Part shown: positions 43,285-50,898 of the stretch, piece by piece
Layout of the letters: the number at the start of each line of letters is the position of its first letter
How positions within the stretch are numbered: the stretch's first letter is position 1
Origin: an uncultured Collinsella sp.
GTDB lineage: Bacteria > Actinomycetota > Coriobacteriia > Coriobacteriales > Coriobacteriaceae
Length of the DNA stretch: 64,000 bases
NCBI GenBank assembly: GCA_934654775.1
Contig: CAKUGR010000002.1
Coordinates: 111,116-175,115 of the forward strand
Direction: 5' to 3'
Program-made: the position numbers and the translations under genes
Notes under the pieces: generated by a model
What the model was told of the DNA's origin: nothing
The model's input: only the letters and a program-made list of their open reading frames with translations
Database searches by the model: none

Positions 43285-44379
43285 TTAGCCTGCCAAAATA
43301 TCTGCAATACGCTCACTGGCACGCCCGTCACCGTAAGGATTTGAAGCTTGGGACATTGCTAAATATTCATTCTCATCAGACAGCAGACGGTCGAATTCGC
43401 GATATATAATTCGCTCATCGGTTCCGACAAGTTTTAGTGTTCCAGCCTCAACTCCTTCGGGACGCTCAGTGGTATCTCTCATCACAAGAACTGGTTTTCC
43501 AAGGCCCGGGGCCTCTTCCTGAATGCCACCACTATCGGTAAGAACCAGATAACTTGCGGCGAGGAAATTGTGGAAATCAAGAACTTGAAGAGGATCGATA
43601 ATATGGAGGCGATCGAATCCATCAAGTTCGGCATGAGCAGCCTCACGAACTTTAGGATTCATATGAATGGGATATATCGCTTTTGTATCAGGGTGACGCT
43701 CCATAACACGTCGAATAGCCCTAAACATTCTATGCATCGGTTCGCCGAGATTCTCACGACGATGCGCGGTGATCAAAATTAAACGACTTCCTTTTGCCCA
43801 TTCGAGCTCAGGATGGTCATATCCCTTTTGAACAGTCGTGTTCAAGGCATCTATACCCGTATTTCCAGTAACCCAAATTGCATCCTCCGGCTTCCCTTCA
43901 TCAAGAAGGTTCTGCTTAGACTGAAGCGTCGGCGCAAAATAATACTTGCTGACAATGTCAACTGCCTGTCGATTAAATTCCTCAGGCCAAGGGCTGAAAA
44001 TATTATGAGTGCGAAGGCCGGCTTCAACATGCCCGATAGGAATTTGAAGATAAAAAGAAGCCAATGCAGCAGCAAATGAGGTCGTCGTATCACCATGGAC
44101 CAAAACAACATCAGGGGTTTCTTTCTCAAGAACGTCCTTGATTTTAACCAAAACGCTTGATGTAACGTCAAATAGCGTTTGATTCTGCTTCATAATAGCC
44201 AAATCGTAATCAGGAACAACATCAAATACAGAAAGGACCTGGTCGAGCATTTCCCGATGCTGGCCCGTCACAACGACGACGACATCAAAGGCGTTAGCTC
44301 GCGCTTTTAGCACATTCACCAGCGGGCACATTTTAATCGCCTCGGGACGAGTCCCGAATACGAGCATGATTTTCTTCAT
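43285..44379 (-). CDS. wecB: UDP-N-acetylglucosamine 2-epimerase (non-hydrolysing)
   Basis: A 364-residue enzyme making UDP-ManNAc from UDP-GlcNAc. It begins KKIMLVFGTRPEAIKMCPLV (start ATG at 44379 with SD GGGAG), then VTGQHREMLDQVL, HVEAGLRTHN..PWPEEFNRQ, RRENLGEP and DSGGIQEEAPGLGKPVLVMR. All family motifs are in place. The product sugar may enter the surface polysaccharide as ManNAc or a derivative. Confidence 0.93.
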   Translation of the reverse strand: MKKIMLVFGTRPEAIKMCPLVNVLKARANAFDVVVVVTGQHREMLDQVLSVFDVVPDYDLAIMKQNQTLFDVTSSVLVKIKDVLEKETPDVVLVHGDTTTSFAAALASFYLQIPIGHVEAGLRTHNIFSPWPEEFNRQAVDIVSKYYFAPTLQSKQNLLDEGKPEDAIWVTGNTGIDALNTTVQKGYDHPELEWAKGSRLILITAHRRENLGEPMHRMFRAIRRVMERHPDTKAIYPIHMNPKVREAAHAELDGFDRLHIIDPLQVLDFHNFLAASYLVLTDSGGIQEEAPGLGKPVLVMRDTTERPEGVEAGTLKLVGTDERIIYREFDRLLSDENEYLAMSQASNPYGDGRASERIADILAG

Positions 44380-44506
44380 GATAGCTCCCATATAATTAAA
44401 CCTATAAATATCTGAACGGCCAAAAGAGGAATAAAACGTACTCTAGCTAAATAATCGACTCTGCCACCTTAATGAAGGACTGAGCGCAAATGCCGCTAGA
44501 GAAGTA

Positions 44507-45649
44507 CTAAGAACTCAGAGCGCAGCGATAGTATTCCTCTAGTCTTTTAATCTCAGTCTGAAGGTCATAGCCCCTCTTAGCCAACAACTGGGCTGGCTCA
44601 GCAAAGCGTTCCGCATCAGCAATTTCAATAATTCTCTCGGCCCAAACCGAAAGAGGGCAGTTGAGTCCTGCTTCAACAGTCGTAGGAAGCAAAGCCGCCT
44701 CCTTGGTTACTCCGTCAGAAATGAGACAAGGCAAGCCGGCAGCCTGGGCCTCCACGAGCACAAATGGCAAACCTTCGTGGATAGAAGGCATTACAAAACA
44801 ATCGGCTGCCCGCAGAAGATCAGCTACATCTTTTCTAAAGCCCAGCAACTTGACATTATCTGAAATACCGAGACTGCCAATCTTATTTGACAATTCATCC
44901 TTCAATGCGCCGTCACCAACAATGAGAAGAACCAATTCCTTATTCTGCTGAAGCGCCTTACTGAATGCCTCCAACAAAAATGAATGATTCTTAACTGGGG
45001 CCAGCCTTGCAATGTTGATGCAGACCCTTTTCTCATCGTCCAAGTTCAGTTCATCACGAACAGATTGTCTGATTTGAAAATCATAACGATATTTAGAGCA
45101 GTCAACAGCATTGCGCAATATGAAATCCTCAGGACGATAGCCGAAATCATCTCCGAACATCCATTGACCTGCTTCTTTACCGCAAGCAAAACGATTTGTG
45201 GTCAATGCGGATGCCTTACGATTCAGTATGTTGCCCAAGCGCGCTTTTACTTGATTGGAAGTCATATATCCGGTGTTGTGTGAATGGAGAATCCGCACAA
45301 CGCAGCCAAAGGCTTTTGCGGCCTCAAGAACCTGATAATTTTTGCCCGTTGAATGAACATGAACAATATCAAAATGCCCAGAAGACCTAAAAAAGGCGTC
45401 CAACGCTTTCTTGTATCGCGAAAAACTAACAGGAGAATCCAACCAGATGCCATCAAGCTTGGTAACTTTAAACCCCATGTCAGCGAGGTCTTGCTCCATT
45501 GGATAAGTCTTGCCATCATCCAAACAAAGAAATTCGATTTCAAACGAATCGCGGTCGATGGATGTAGCAATATTCCAAAGAAGAGTTTGTATACCACCCT
45601 GCAGAAAGCGATCTACAAAATAAAGAACCCTAATCTTGGACTTAATCAT
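44507..45649 (-). CDS. Glycosyltransferase, GT4 family (EpsF-like)
   Basis: A 380-residue GT-B enzyme. The N-terminus RVLYFVDRFLQGGIQTLLWN is typical of EpsF-type glycosyltransferases; the C-terminal donor-binding domain reads VCINIARLAPVKNHSFLLEA, then ADCFVMPSIHEGLPFVLVEA with the E-x7-E motif. It overlaps the preceding gene by 4 bp. It resembles the GT at 48096-49199, so the two may act on related acceptors. Confidence 0.85.
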   Translation of the reverse strand: MIKSKIRVLYFVDRFLQGGIQTLLWNIATSIDRDSFEIEFLCLDDGKTYPMEQDLADMGFKVTKLDGIWLDSPVSFSRYKKALDAFFRSSGHFDIVHVHSTGKNYQVLEAAKAFGCVVRILHSHNTGYMTSNQVKARLGNILNRKASALTTNRFACGKEAGQWMFGDDFGYRPEDFILRNAVDCSKYRYDFQIRQSVRDELNLDDEKRVCINIARLAPVKNHSFLLEAFSKALQQNKELVLLIVGDGALKDELSNKIGSLGISDNVKLLGFRKDVADLLRAADCFVMPSIHEGLPFVLVEAQAAGLPCLISDGVTKEAALLPTTVEAGLNCPLSVWAERIIEIADAERFAEPAQLLAKRGYDLQTEIKRLEEYYRCALSS

Positions 45650-46890
45650 TTACCCACCACCTTCTTGACCATTCGTTTAGCTTGATCATAAATTCCAAGC
45701 TTTTCACACGCATGCCTGGCAAAACGCTCGGCCTTCACTTTTCCGGAATCGGGGAACCACTTATTCATTAGCTCCTCGCCATCCAGATTCGCTACATCAG
45801 CCATAAATTCATCGCGGCGCGGATTCAACTTCACGGACTTAGTAAGTTCACGAACACCTTCTACTGCGGCCTCAACATCAATCTCCTTCATACGGGCATA
45901 GCTTGAGGCTCGATCAAGCAATTCTTGCCCCTCATCGCTTTGGATTAGAACTCGAGTGACGCCTCGATTGTCATCGAACTCTTTCGAGAGTCGATAAACA
46001 TCGAAGAAATCCCAGCAAGTCAAATCAGTAACGCGATAACGCTTTTTGAACGGGCATTCGTAACAGATGGGTCGATCTGAAAGGTCTGCAAAAAAGGCCC
46101 TTAGGTAAGGATCCGTTTCGACACCTTCGCTGTACAGCCTTTCTCCATCCAGAGTCTCGCCTTCGAGCTCGCACATATTTGAATAGCGATAGCCAAACCG
46201 TGATTTATCTCTAAAAAGAACGGTCTCACCTTTTACACCAATCTTTGCGTCGAGCCATTCGACCTGCCGCGCGAACACAGCGCGAGCGGGGTTCGCGCGG
46301 CAGACGAAGTCTGCCACGCGTAAATTTGCCGGCTTGCCGCCCAAAAATCGAAGCAGACCTTCGCATTGGCAAGGGGTACCAATAAAGAAAACTTCACGTC
46401 CAGTTTTTAGTTGTTGTTTGACCTCGGGATACGCAGGGCCAACAACGCTCTGAACATATTTACTGTTGCGGAAGCGCCAAAGTTCATCAACGCTCTCCAC
46501 AGAAAAATGTCCAACCTTAAGTCGCCCAGGGGCTCCTTCGGCTCTCACAAGCTGTTCACCGCGCAAATAACCTGCGCCAAACACAATACCGCCGTTAGCA
46601 ATCACGGCCTGAGCAAGGGCAGTAAAGGCCCCACCAGAAGTGCTTTCAGCAAGCACCTTTTGATCATTATGCTGGACCAGAAAGGCTCGCTGGGATTTAG
46701 GCTCGTCCTTATCAACATTAAGCACCGGGCAAGCCTTTTCGCATAATCCGCAATCAATGCACTGGTCAACATTGATTACGGGGTACTCGCAGCCCTCGGC
46801 GTCATATTCCATTGAAATACACTGCTTGGGACATTTTTGAGCACAGGCAGCGCAACCGCAGCATTTACTTTTATCCGTGATGGAGATCAT
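45646..46890 (-). CDS. Ferredoxin-like / F420 hydrogenase-beta family protein
   Basis: A 414-residue protein. Two 4Fe-4S clusters are at the N-terminus (CCGCAACAQKCPKQC and CIDCGLCEKACP), followed by the coenzyme F420 hydrogenase/dehydrogenase beta-subunit domain (STSGGAFTALAQAVIANGGI, EVFFIGTPCQCEGLLRFLGG, Cys-rich VADFVCRANPARAVF). In polysaccharide clusters this family is typically adjacent to a pyruvyl transferase, as here. It may supply electrons for a modification step; the reaction is not established. Confidence 0.8.
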   Translation of the reverse strand: MISITDKSKCCGCAACAQKCPKQCISMEYDAEGCEYPVINVDQCIDCGLCEKACPVLNVDKDEPKSQRAFLVQHNDQKVLAESTSGGAFTALAQAVIANGGIVFGAGYLRGEQLVRAEGAPGRLKVGHFSVESVDELWRFRNSKYVQSVVGPAYPEVKQQLKTGREVFFIGTPCQCEGLLRFLGGKPANLRVADFVCRANPARAVFARQVEWLDAKIGVKGETVLFRDKSRFGYRYSNMCELEGETLDGERLYSEGVETDPYLRAFFADLSDRPICYECPFKKRYRVTDLTCWDFFDVYRLSKEFDDNRGVTRVLIQSDEGQELLDRASSYARMKEIDVEAAVEGVRELTKSVKLNPRRDEFMADVANLDGEELMNKWFPDSGKVKAERFARHACEKLGIYDQAKRMVKKVVGK

Positions 46891-46898
46891 ACTCTTCC

Positions 46899-48086
46899 CT
46901 ACAACTCAAGAGCGGATTGGAGCCAATTGGCCGATTCATTCCTATACGCATTAAGTCTTTGACGTACTGACGCAAAGTCGATTTCATTTGCCATAGCGGT
47001 ATGGAAAGCATCCTTCGATTCACAAATGCGGTCAGAGTTTCCAAGCACTCGAAGTAACGTATCAATTCTTGAGTTCGTAGACTGGGCGCCCATATTCTCG
47101 TGGCGACGGAACGAGAAGAAGGGCACCTCAAAAATATTGGAGAATACACTTCCGTGGAAAGAGTCAGTGCAGACATACGAAGCATGGGCAATCAAATTGA
47201 CCCACTCAGCCGGACCGGCCTCCCAAGGATAGTAATCCGCATAATCGTCATCAGTCTTAACATATTCATCGGGATGAGCAATAGCGACGATTTTCAGATT
47301 ATGTCGCTTAGCAAGATCCAGAGCACATTCACGATTCCATGCATTCTTACCCATGAAATAGCAGAAAACATACGGCTCGTCAGGAACACTAATCGATGAG
47401 GAGTCAGCGAGACTCGACCACTGATTACCGGTCAGCAGCATCGTAGGATCGCACACAACAGCGCATCGTTTACCCGTAGCCTTCTCTACCAGATCCGCTC
47501 CTGTATCCTCACGGACTGAAATGGCAGAAAAATCAGAAAGAAACTCTTTTGTTTTACGAAGATAATTTTCCGGAAGGGAAGACACTCCAAAACTTGTGGA
47601 ATAAGACACCTTGCGAACAGGAGGCCGCACGAAGGAAAGCGTAAAGTACCTACCAGCAATGTTAACAGGCAGCCAAAGCTGATCGCTACCAACAACAACG
47701 CTGTCATAATCAGCCACAAGTGACCCAAGCTCTTCAAACGAAGTAGCTTTAGGAGTAAAACTGAAATGAGTTGACTCGAAAGAGGAAAATGCACTTTTCC
47801 TCTTTGCCATTTTCTTTCCAAAGTCAGCATCAAACTTCTGCTTGATGCGATGCTTTACAAATCCCAGCTTTGCTCGATAAAGATCTACATCAAATAGATG
47901 CTCAAGATAGTAATCATTACGTCCTGCAGAAATAGCATGACCCAGGCCACGTTTATCAATAGTATTGACTTCAACTCCCAGCTCCTCAAGGGCGCGCTGG
48001 GTCGCGTACGCCTGAAGAACGCTGCCAAAGTTGATTTTGTCATGACACGACGCGACTGCAACTCGCTTAGAACATTTAATAGTCAA
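46899..48086 (-). CDS. Polysaccharide pyruvyl transferase family protein
   Basis: A 395-residue protein starting at a TTG (48086) with SD AAGGGGA. N-terminal VAVASCHDKINFGSVLQAYA and INTIDKRGLGHAI, then SDQLWLPVNIAGRYFTLSFV, and later HASYVCTDSFHGSVFSNIFE with the conserved S-F-H-G-S motif. The family adds pyruvate ketals from PEP to sugars. It ends 9 bp before the ferredoxin-like gene. Confidence 0.85.
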   Translation of the reverse strand: MTIKCSKRVAVASCHDKINFGSVLQAYATQRALEELGVEVNTIDKRGLGHAISAGRNDYYLEHLFDVDLYRAKLGFVKHRIKQKFDADFGKKMAKRKSAFSSFESTHFSFTPKATSFEELGSLVADYDSVVVGSDQLWLPVNIAGRYFTLSFVRPPVRKVSYSTSFGVSSLPENYLRKTKEFLSDFSAISVREDTGADLVEKATGKRCAVVCDPTMLLTGNQWSSLADSSSISVPDEPYVFCYFMGKNAWNRECALDLAKRHNLKIVAIAHPDEYVKTDDDYADYYPWEAGPAEWVNLIAHASYVCTDSFHGSVFSNIFEVPFFSFRRHENMGAQSTNSRIDTLLRVLGNSDRICESKDAFHTAMANEIDFASVRQRLNAYRNESANWLQSALEL

Positions 48087-48095
48087 ACTATCCCC

Positions 48096-49199
48096 TTAAT
48101 CAACAGAACCCAAATAGGTCATATAACAATCCAATAAAACCCTGGCCGCAGCATCAATTTCAAATACCTGCAAACCGGCATCGTCACCAGGCGCGAAGAC
48201 CTTTGTGCTCAACTCAATTAGTCTTTCGGCCCACTTTATACAGGAGCTAGAAAGAGATTCAAATTGCATCATGGTTGTAACAGCAGTCTCAGAGGTAACG
48301 GCATCAGACGCAAGAATGGGTGTATGCGATGCCTGACATTCGACTCCAACCATTGGGAGACCTTCATACAGGCTCGGCAGGCAGAAAACATCAAATGCTC
48401 GATATAAAGATGCAGCATCGCTTCTAGTGCCCAAAAACTGAACAGAATGGCTAATCCCCAGACAATCAGCTTGGTTCTTTATCTGTTCAACCAACGGACC
48501 AGAACCCACCAAAACTAAAACTGCATCATTACGAATCTTTAAAACCTGATTGAATATCTTAAGCAAATATGAGTGATTCTTTTGCTCCGTGAAACGACCA
48601 ATATGCCCAATTAGAAGCTGACCGTCGGCAACACCAAGCGATTGCCGCGTCTTTAGGCGATCCTCATCATTTGGCGCGAAAACAGACAAGTCAACTGCAT
48701 TACGCATGACTACAAATTGAGAACTCGATCCAAATAACCATTCACCAGCGAATTGACTACATGCAAATCGGTGTGTTGGATACCGATTCGATTGCGTTTT
48801 CAGCACTGCCTTCAGAGCGTTCTTGGCATACTCGCCCTTACCGCTCGTAGAGTGACTATGGGCGATCCGCACAGGAACACCCGCCTTCTTTGCCGCAAGA
48901 AGCGGAAAAACGGAAAGAGCGTTAATATGGCTGTGCACAATCTTCCAACCCTCTTGCTTAAAGAGGCGCTGAAGCTCTCGCTGGTATTCAACTATATGCT
49001 GGTAGGGCGGAATCTCAAAAATCCTGCCACCGAGCGATTCAATTTCTTCGCGCGGAACAAGCGTCGAATCGTCATCAACAAGAAAGTCAAACTGCACTTT
49101 GCTGCGATCGATGTGGCGGTAGTAATTCATGACGACAGCTTCGACGCCACCGCCGTTCATTTTTCCAACTATCTGTGCGACACGAATAGGATTGGTCAT
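48096..49199 (-). CDS. Glycosyltransferase, GT4 family (EpsF-like)
   Basis: A 367-residue GT-B enzyme: RVAQIVGKMNGGGVEAVVMN at the N-terminus, HSHINALSVFPLLAAKKAGV, then the donor domain with GHIGRFTEQKNHSYLLKIFN and AFDVFCLPSLYEGLPMVGVE. Its ATG directly follows the stop of the sugar transferase, so it probably adds the second sugar to the lipid-linked primer. Donor unknown. Confidence 0.86.
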   Translation of the reverse strand: MTNPIRVAQIVGKMNGGGVEAVVMNYYRHIDRSKVQFDFLVDDDSTLVPREEIESLGGRIFEIPPYQHIVEYQRELQRLFKQEGWKIVHSHINALSVFPLLAAKKAGVPVRIAHSHSTSGKGEYAKNALKAVLKTQSNRYPTHRFACSQFAGEWLFGSSSQFVVMRNAVDLSVFAPNDEDRLKTRQSLGVADGQLLIGHIGRFTEQKNHSYLLKIFNQVLKIRNDAVLVLVGSGPLVEQIKNQADCLGISHSVQFLGTRSDAASLYRAFDVFCLPSLYEGLPMVGVECQASHTPILASDAVTSETAVTTMMQFESLSSSCIKWAERLIELSTKVFAPGDDAGLQVFEIDAAARVLLDCYMTYLGSVD

Positions 49200-49913
49200 T
49201 TATCGCCCCGTCCTCTTCTTGCCGAACATGGCGCCAAAGGTGCCGGTAAAGCATTTCCAGTCCATGCGGAAACATCGGTTACGCACGTAATGGAGTTCAA
49301 TCTTTTGGCGCAAACCGCTCTCGAATGTCGCGGCGTTGCGGTCGGTTGCCTGCCACAGGCCCGTAATGCCGGGCTGAACAGAAAGCAACTCGGCCTTCTC
49401 CTCATCAGAAAAGTGCTGCTCAAGCTCATCTCTTGTAATGGGGCGCGGTCCGATGACGGAAAGGTCGCCGTTCAGCACGTTCAGGAACTGCGGCATTTCA
49501 TCAATAGAGCACTTGCGAATGAACTGACCAACCTTAGTAATGCGGGGGTCACCATCAACCTTGCGCTCAACCTCCCACTGATGTAACTGCTCGGGGCTCA
49601 GATACTTCTGCACGTTGCCGGCATCAGCGACCATGCTGCGAAGCTTAAGGATGTTGATGGTCTTACCGCCCTTGCCAACACGTTTTTGCGCATATACCGG
49701 GTTGCCAGGAGATTCAAGGCAGATGAATACACAGACGATGGCTACTGGAATTAACAGAACAACGCTTACGCAAAGGCTGAACACGAAATCGAACAGCCTC
49801 TTCAAGAAACGATAGGCCAACGTACCGCTCGGTTGTATCTTCCGAATAGTTAGCGTCTCCCCCATGGATGCTCTGCTTTCAGTCTTCTCTTCAACAGTCA
49901 AGTTCAAATCCAC
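49200..49913 (-). CDS. Initiating sugar phosphotransferase (polyprenyl-phosphate, WbaP/EpsL type)
   Basis: A 237-residue monotopic phosphoglycosyltransferase. One membrane segment (FVFSLCVSVVLLIPVAIVCV) near residue 40 is followed by QKRVGKGGKTINILKLRSM, DPRITKVGQFIRKCSIDEMP and NGDLSVIGPRPITRDELE, the diagnostic core. It loads the first sugar phosphate on undecaprenyl phosphate. The start is a GTG whose SD lies inside a small hairpin; an ATG at 49865 could also serve but has a weaker SD. Confidence 0.9.
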   Translation of the reverse strand: MDLNLTVEEKTESRASMGETLTIRKIQPSGTLAYRFLKRLFDFVFSLCVSVVLLIPVAIVCVFICLESPGNPVYAQKRVGKGGKTINILKLRSMVADAGNVQKYLSPEQLHQWEVERKVDGDPRITKVGQFIRKCSIDEMPQFLNVLNGDLSVIGPRPITRDELEQHFSDEEKAELLSVQPGITGLWQATDRNAATFESGLRQKIELHYVRNRCFRMDWKCFTGTFGAMFGKKRTGR

Positions 49914-49914
49914 G

Positions 49915-49930
49915 TCCCTGATTCCAGGGA
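49915..49930 (-). promoter_or_regulatory. Hairpin covering the SD of the sugar transferase
   Basis: TCCCTG-GAAT-CAGGGA forms a 6-bp stem with a tetraloop, ending one base before the GTG start at 49913, so the only SD-like bases (CAGGGAC) are base-paired. It could limit translation or be a LoaP-related RNA element. Confidence 0.5.
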
Positions 49931-49983
49931 TCCCCCAATCGATGAATTCAAAATGCGAATGAATTGCCGGCGCAACGTCTCCC

Positions 49984-50574
49984 TTACGTTTTGCTGGGCA
50001 CGTCCAACGGAAGCAGCTCCCTAAATGCGGAGTCGCCTTCGCCTACGTCCACCAGGCACCAGCGCTTATGACGGTCAATCTTTTTAACGCGGGCCTCTTG
50101 CCCCACCAAGGGCCCCTGCTCTATGTGCAGCACGCCGTCTTCTATGCGGGCGACGCTGTTGCGCACCACGCCCTCGTCGTCGAGCACGCTGCGGTACCAG
50201 TCCTGCGCATCGTCTGGCATGGGTGCATAAGCCCGCTCCCTGCTGCCAGCAATGCGGCAGCCAAAGCTCAACTGGGCCAAAGCCTTGTCGAGCAGGGCGG
50301 CATCGTGCGTGGCGACGAAGAAGTATTCCTTGTACATGGGTTTGGTTTGGAGCGACCACGCGCCGTCCCGCTTAAACCAGAACTCCTTTTGCATCACAAA
50401 AGCGTCCTGCATCAGCTCGTGCGGGATAATACGACGGACCTTTTCGCAGGTCTCGCGCTCTTTTCCATTGGGGGTGTGGACCAGATACCAGCGGACGCGG
50501 CCGCGCTGGCTGTTGGTGATGGCGCCACTAAAGGCACCGGGCAGCTGCTCTTGGCGCCGCATTGTCTGTTCCAT
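49984..50574 (-). CDS. LoaP-like NusG-family antiterminator
   Basis: A 196-residue NusG paralogue. The NGN domain begins VRWYLVHTPNGKERETCEKV and includes KPMYKEYFFVATHD; the C-terminal KOW domain is EQGPLVGQEARVKKIDRHKR. It leads the polysaccharide operon, as LoaP/UpxY/RfaH-type regulators do, and would help RNA polymerase through the long downstream genes. It is unlike housekeeping NusG in the divergent NGN and position. SD is GGGGGCG. Confidence 0.85.
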   Translation of the reverse strand: MEQTMRRQEQLPGAFSGAITNSQRGRVRWYLVHTPNGKERETCEKVRRIIPHELMQDAFVMQKEFWFKRDGAWSLQTKPMYKEYFFVATHDAALLDKALAQLSFGCRIAGSRERAYAPMPDDAQDWYRSVLDDEGVVRNSVARIEDGVLHIEQGPLVGQEARVKKIDRHKRWCLVDVGEGDSAFRELLPLDVPSKT

Positions 50575-50584
50575 CTCTCGCCCC

Positions 50585-50626
50585 CTTAACTTGCTCCGCG
50601 ACGCACGCGGATGCAGGGGCGTTAAG
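50585..50626 (-). promoter_or_regulatory. Leader hairpin before the LoaP-like gene
   Basis: On the minus strand CTTAAC and GTTAAG close a stem around an inner CCGCG-TGCGT-CGCGG hairpin, ending 10 bp before the start codon. LoaP-type regulators act through a leader hairpin; this is a candidate autoregulatory site. Confidence 0.4.
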
Positions 50627-50658
50627 AACAGGCTTCTCGCTCGCAGCTAGGCGCAGTC

Positions 50659-50794
50659 GCAAAAGTACAGGTTTTTGTATCTTTTGACGTTGCTCATTAT
50701 ACGAGCAAACTGCTCGCGTTTTCCCAGATTGCACAAAATGCGCCGCGAATGGGTGCATCTCCATACGCCTCTACAAAAACCTGTACCTTTTTGC
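50659..50794. repeat. Inverted repeats flanking the LoaP/capsule promoter
   Basis: GCAAAAGTACAGGTTTTTGTA (50659-50679) and TACAAAAACCTGTACCTTTTTGC (50772-50794) share a perfect 15-bp core, GTACAGGTTTTTGTA, in opposite orientation with a 2-nt indel beside it. They enclose 92 bp. The -10 box TATAAT (complement of 50696-50701) between them faces the operon, embedded in palindromes TGCTCG-TATAAT-GAGCA and CGAGCAAACTGCTCG. Confidence 0.75.
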
Positions 50795-50799
50795 ACAAC

Positions 50800-50824
50800 A
50801 AAAAAGCCGCTCTAACCAGCGGCT
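50800..50824 (-). terminator. Second terminator of thrS
   Basis: AGCCGCT and AGCGGCT form a 7-bp stem followed on the minus strand by TTTTTTGTT. Confidence 0.75.
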
Positions 50825-50841
50825 TTTCTTCTATAGACAAC

Positions 50842-50875
50842 AAAAAAGGCGACCGCCCGCGAGGACGATCGCCTT
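50842..50875 (-). terminator. First terminator of thrS
   Basis: AAGGCGA and TCGCCTT arms with an inner GC stem are followed on the minus strand by TTTTTTG, 24 bp after the thrS stop. Confidence 0.8.
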
Positions 50876-50898
50876 TGTTAATTCTTGTGTTGTTTGTG

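Larger units (their letters stand above)
50575..50898. other. Regulatory intergenic region: LoaP promoter/leader and thrS terminators
   Basis: The region contains, in the minus direction, two terminators of thrS, an inverted-repeat pair with a promoter inside, then a leader hairpin and the LoaP start. No coding sequence is supported. Confidence 0.7.
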
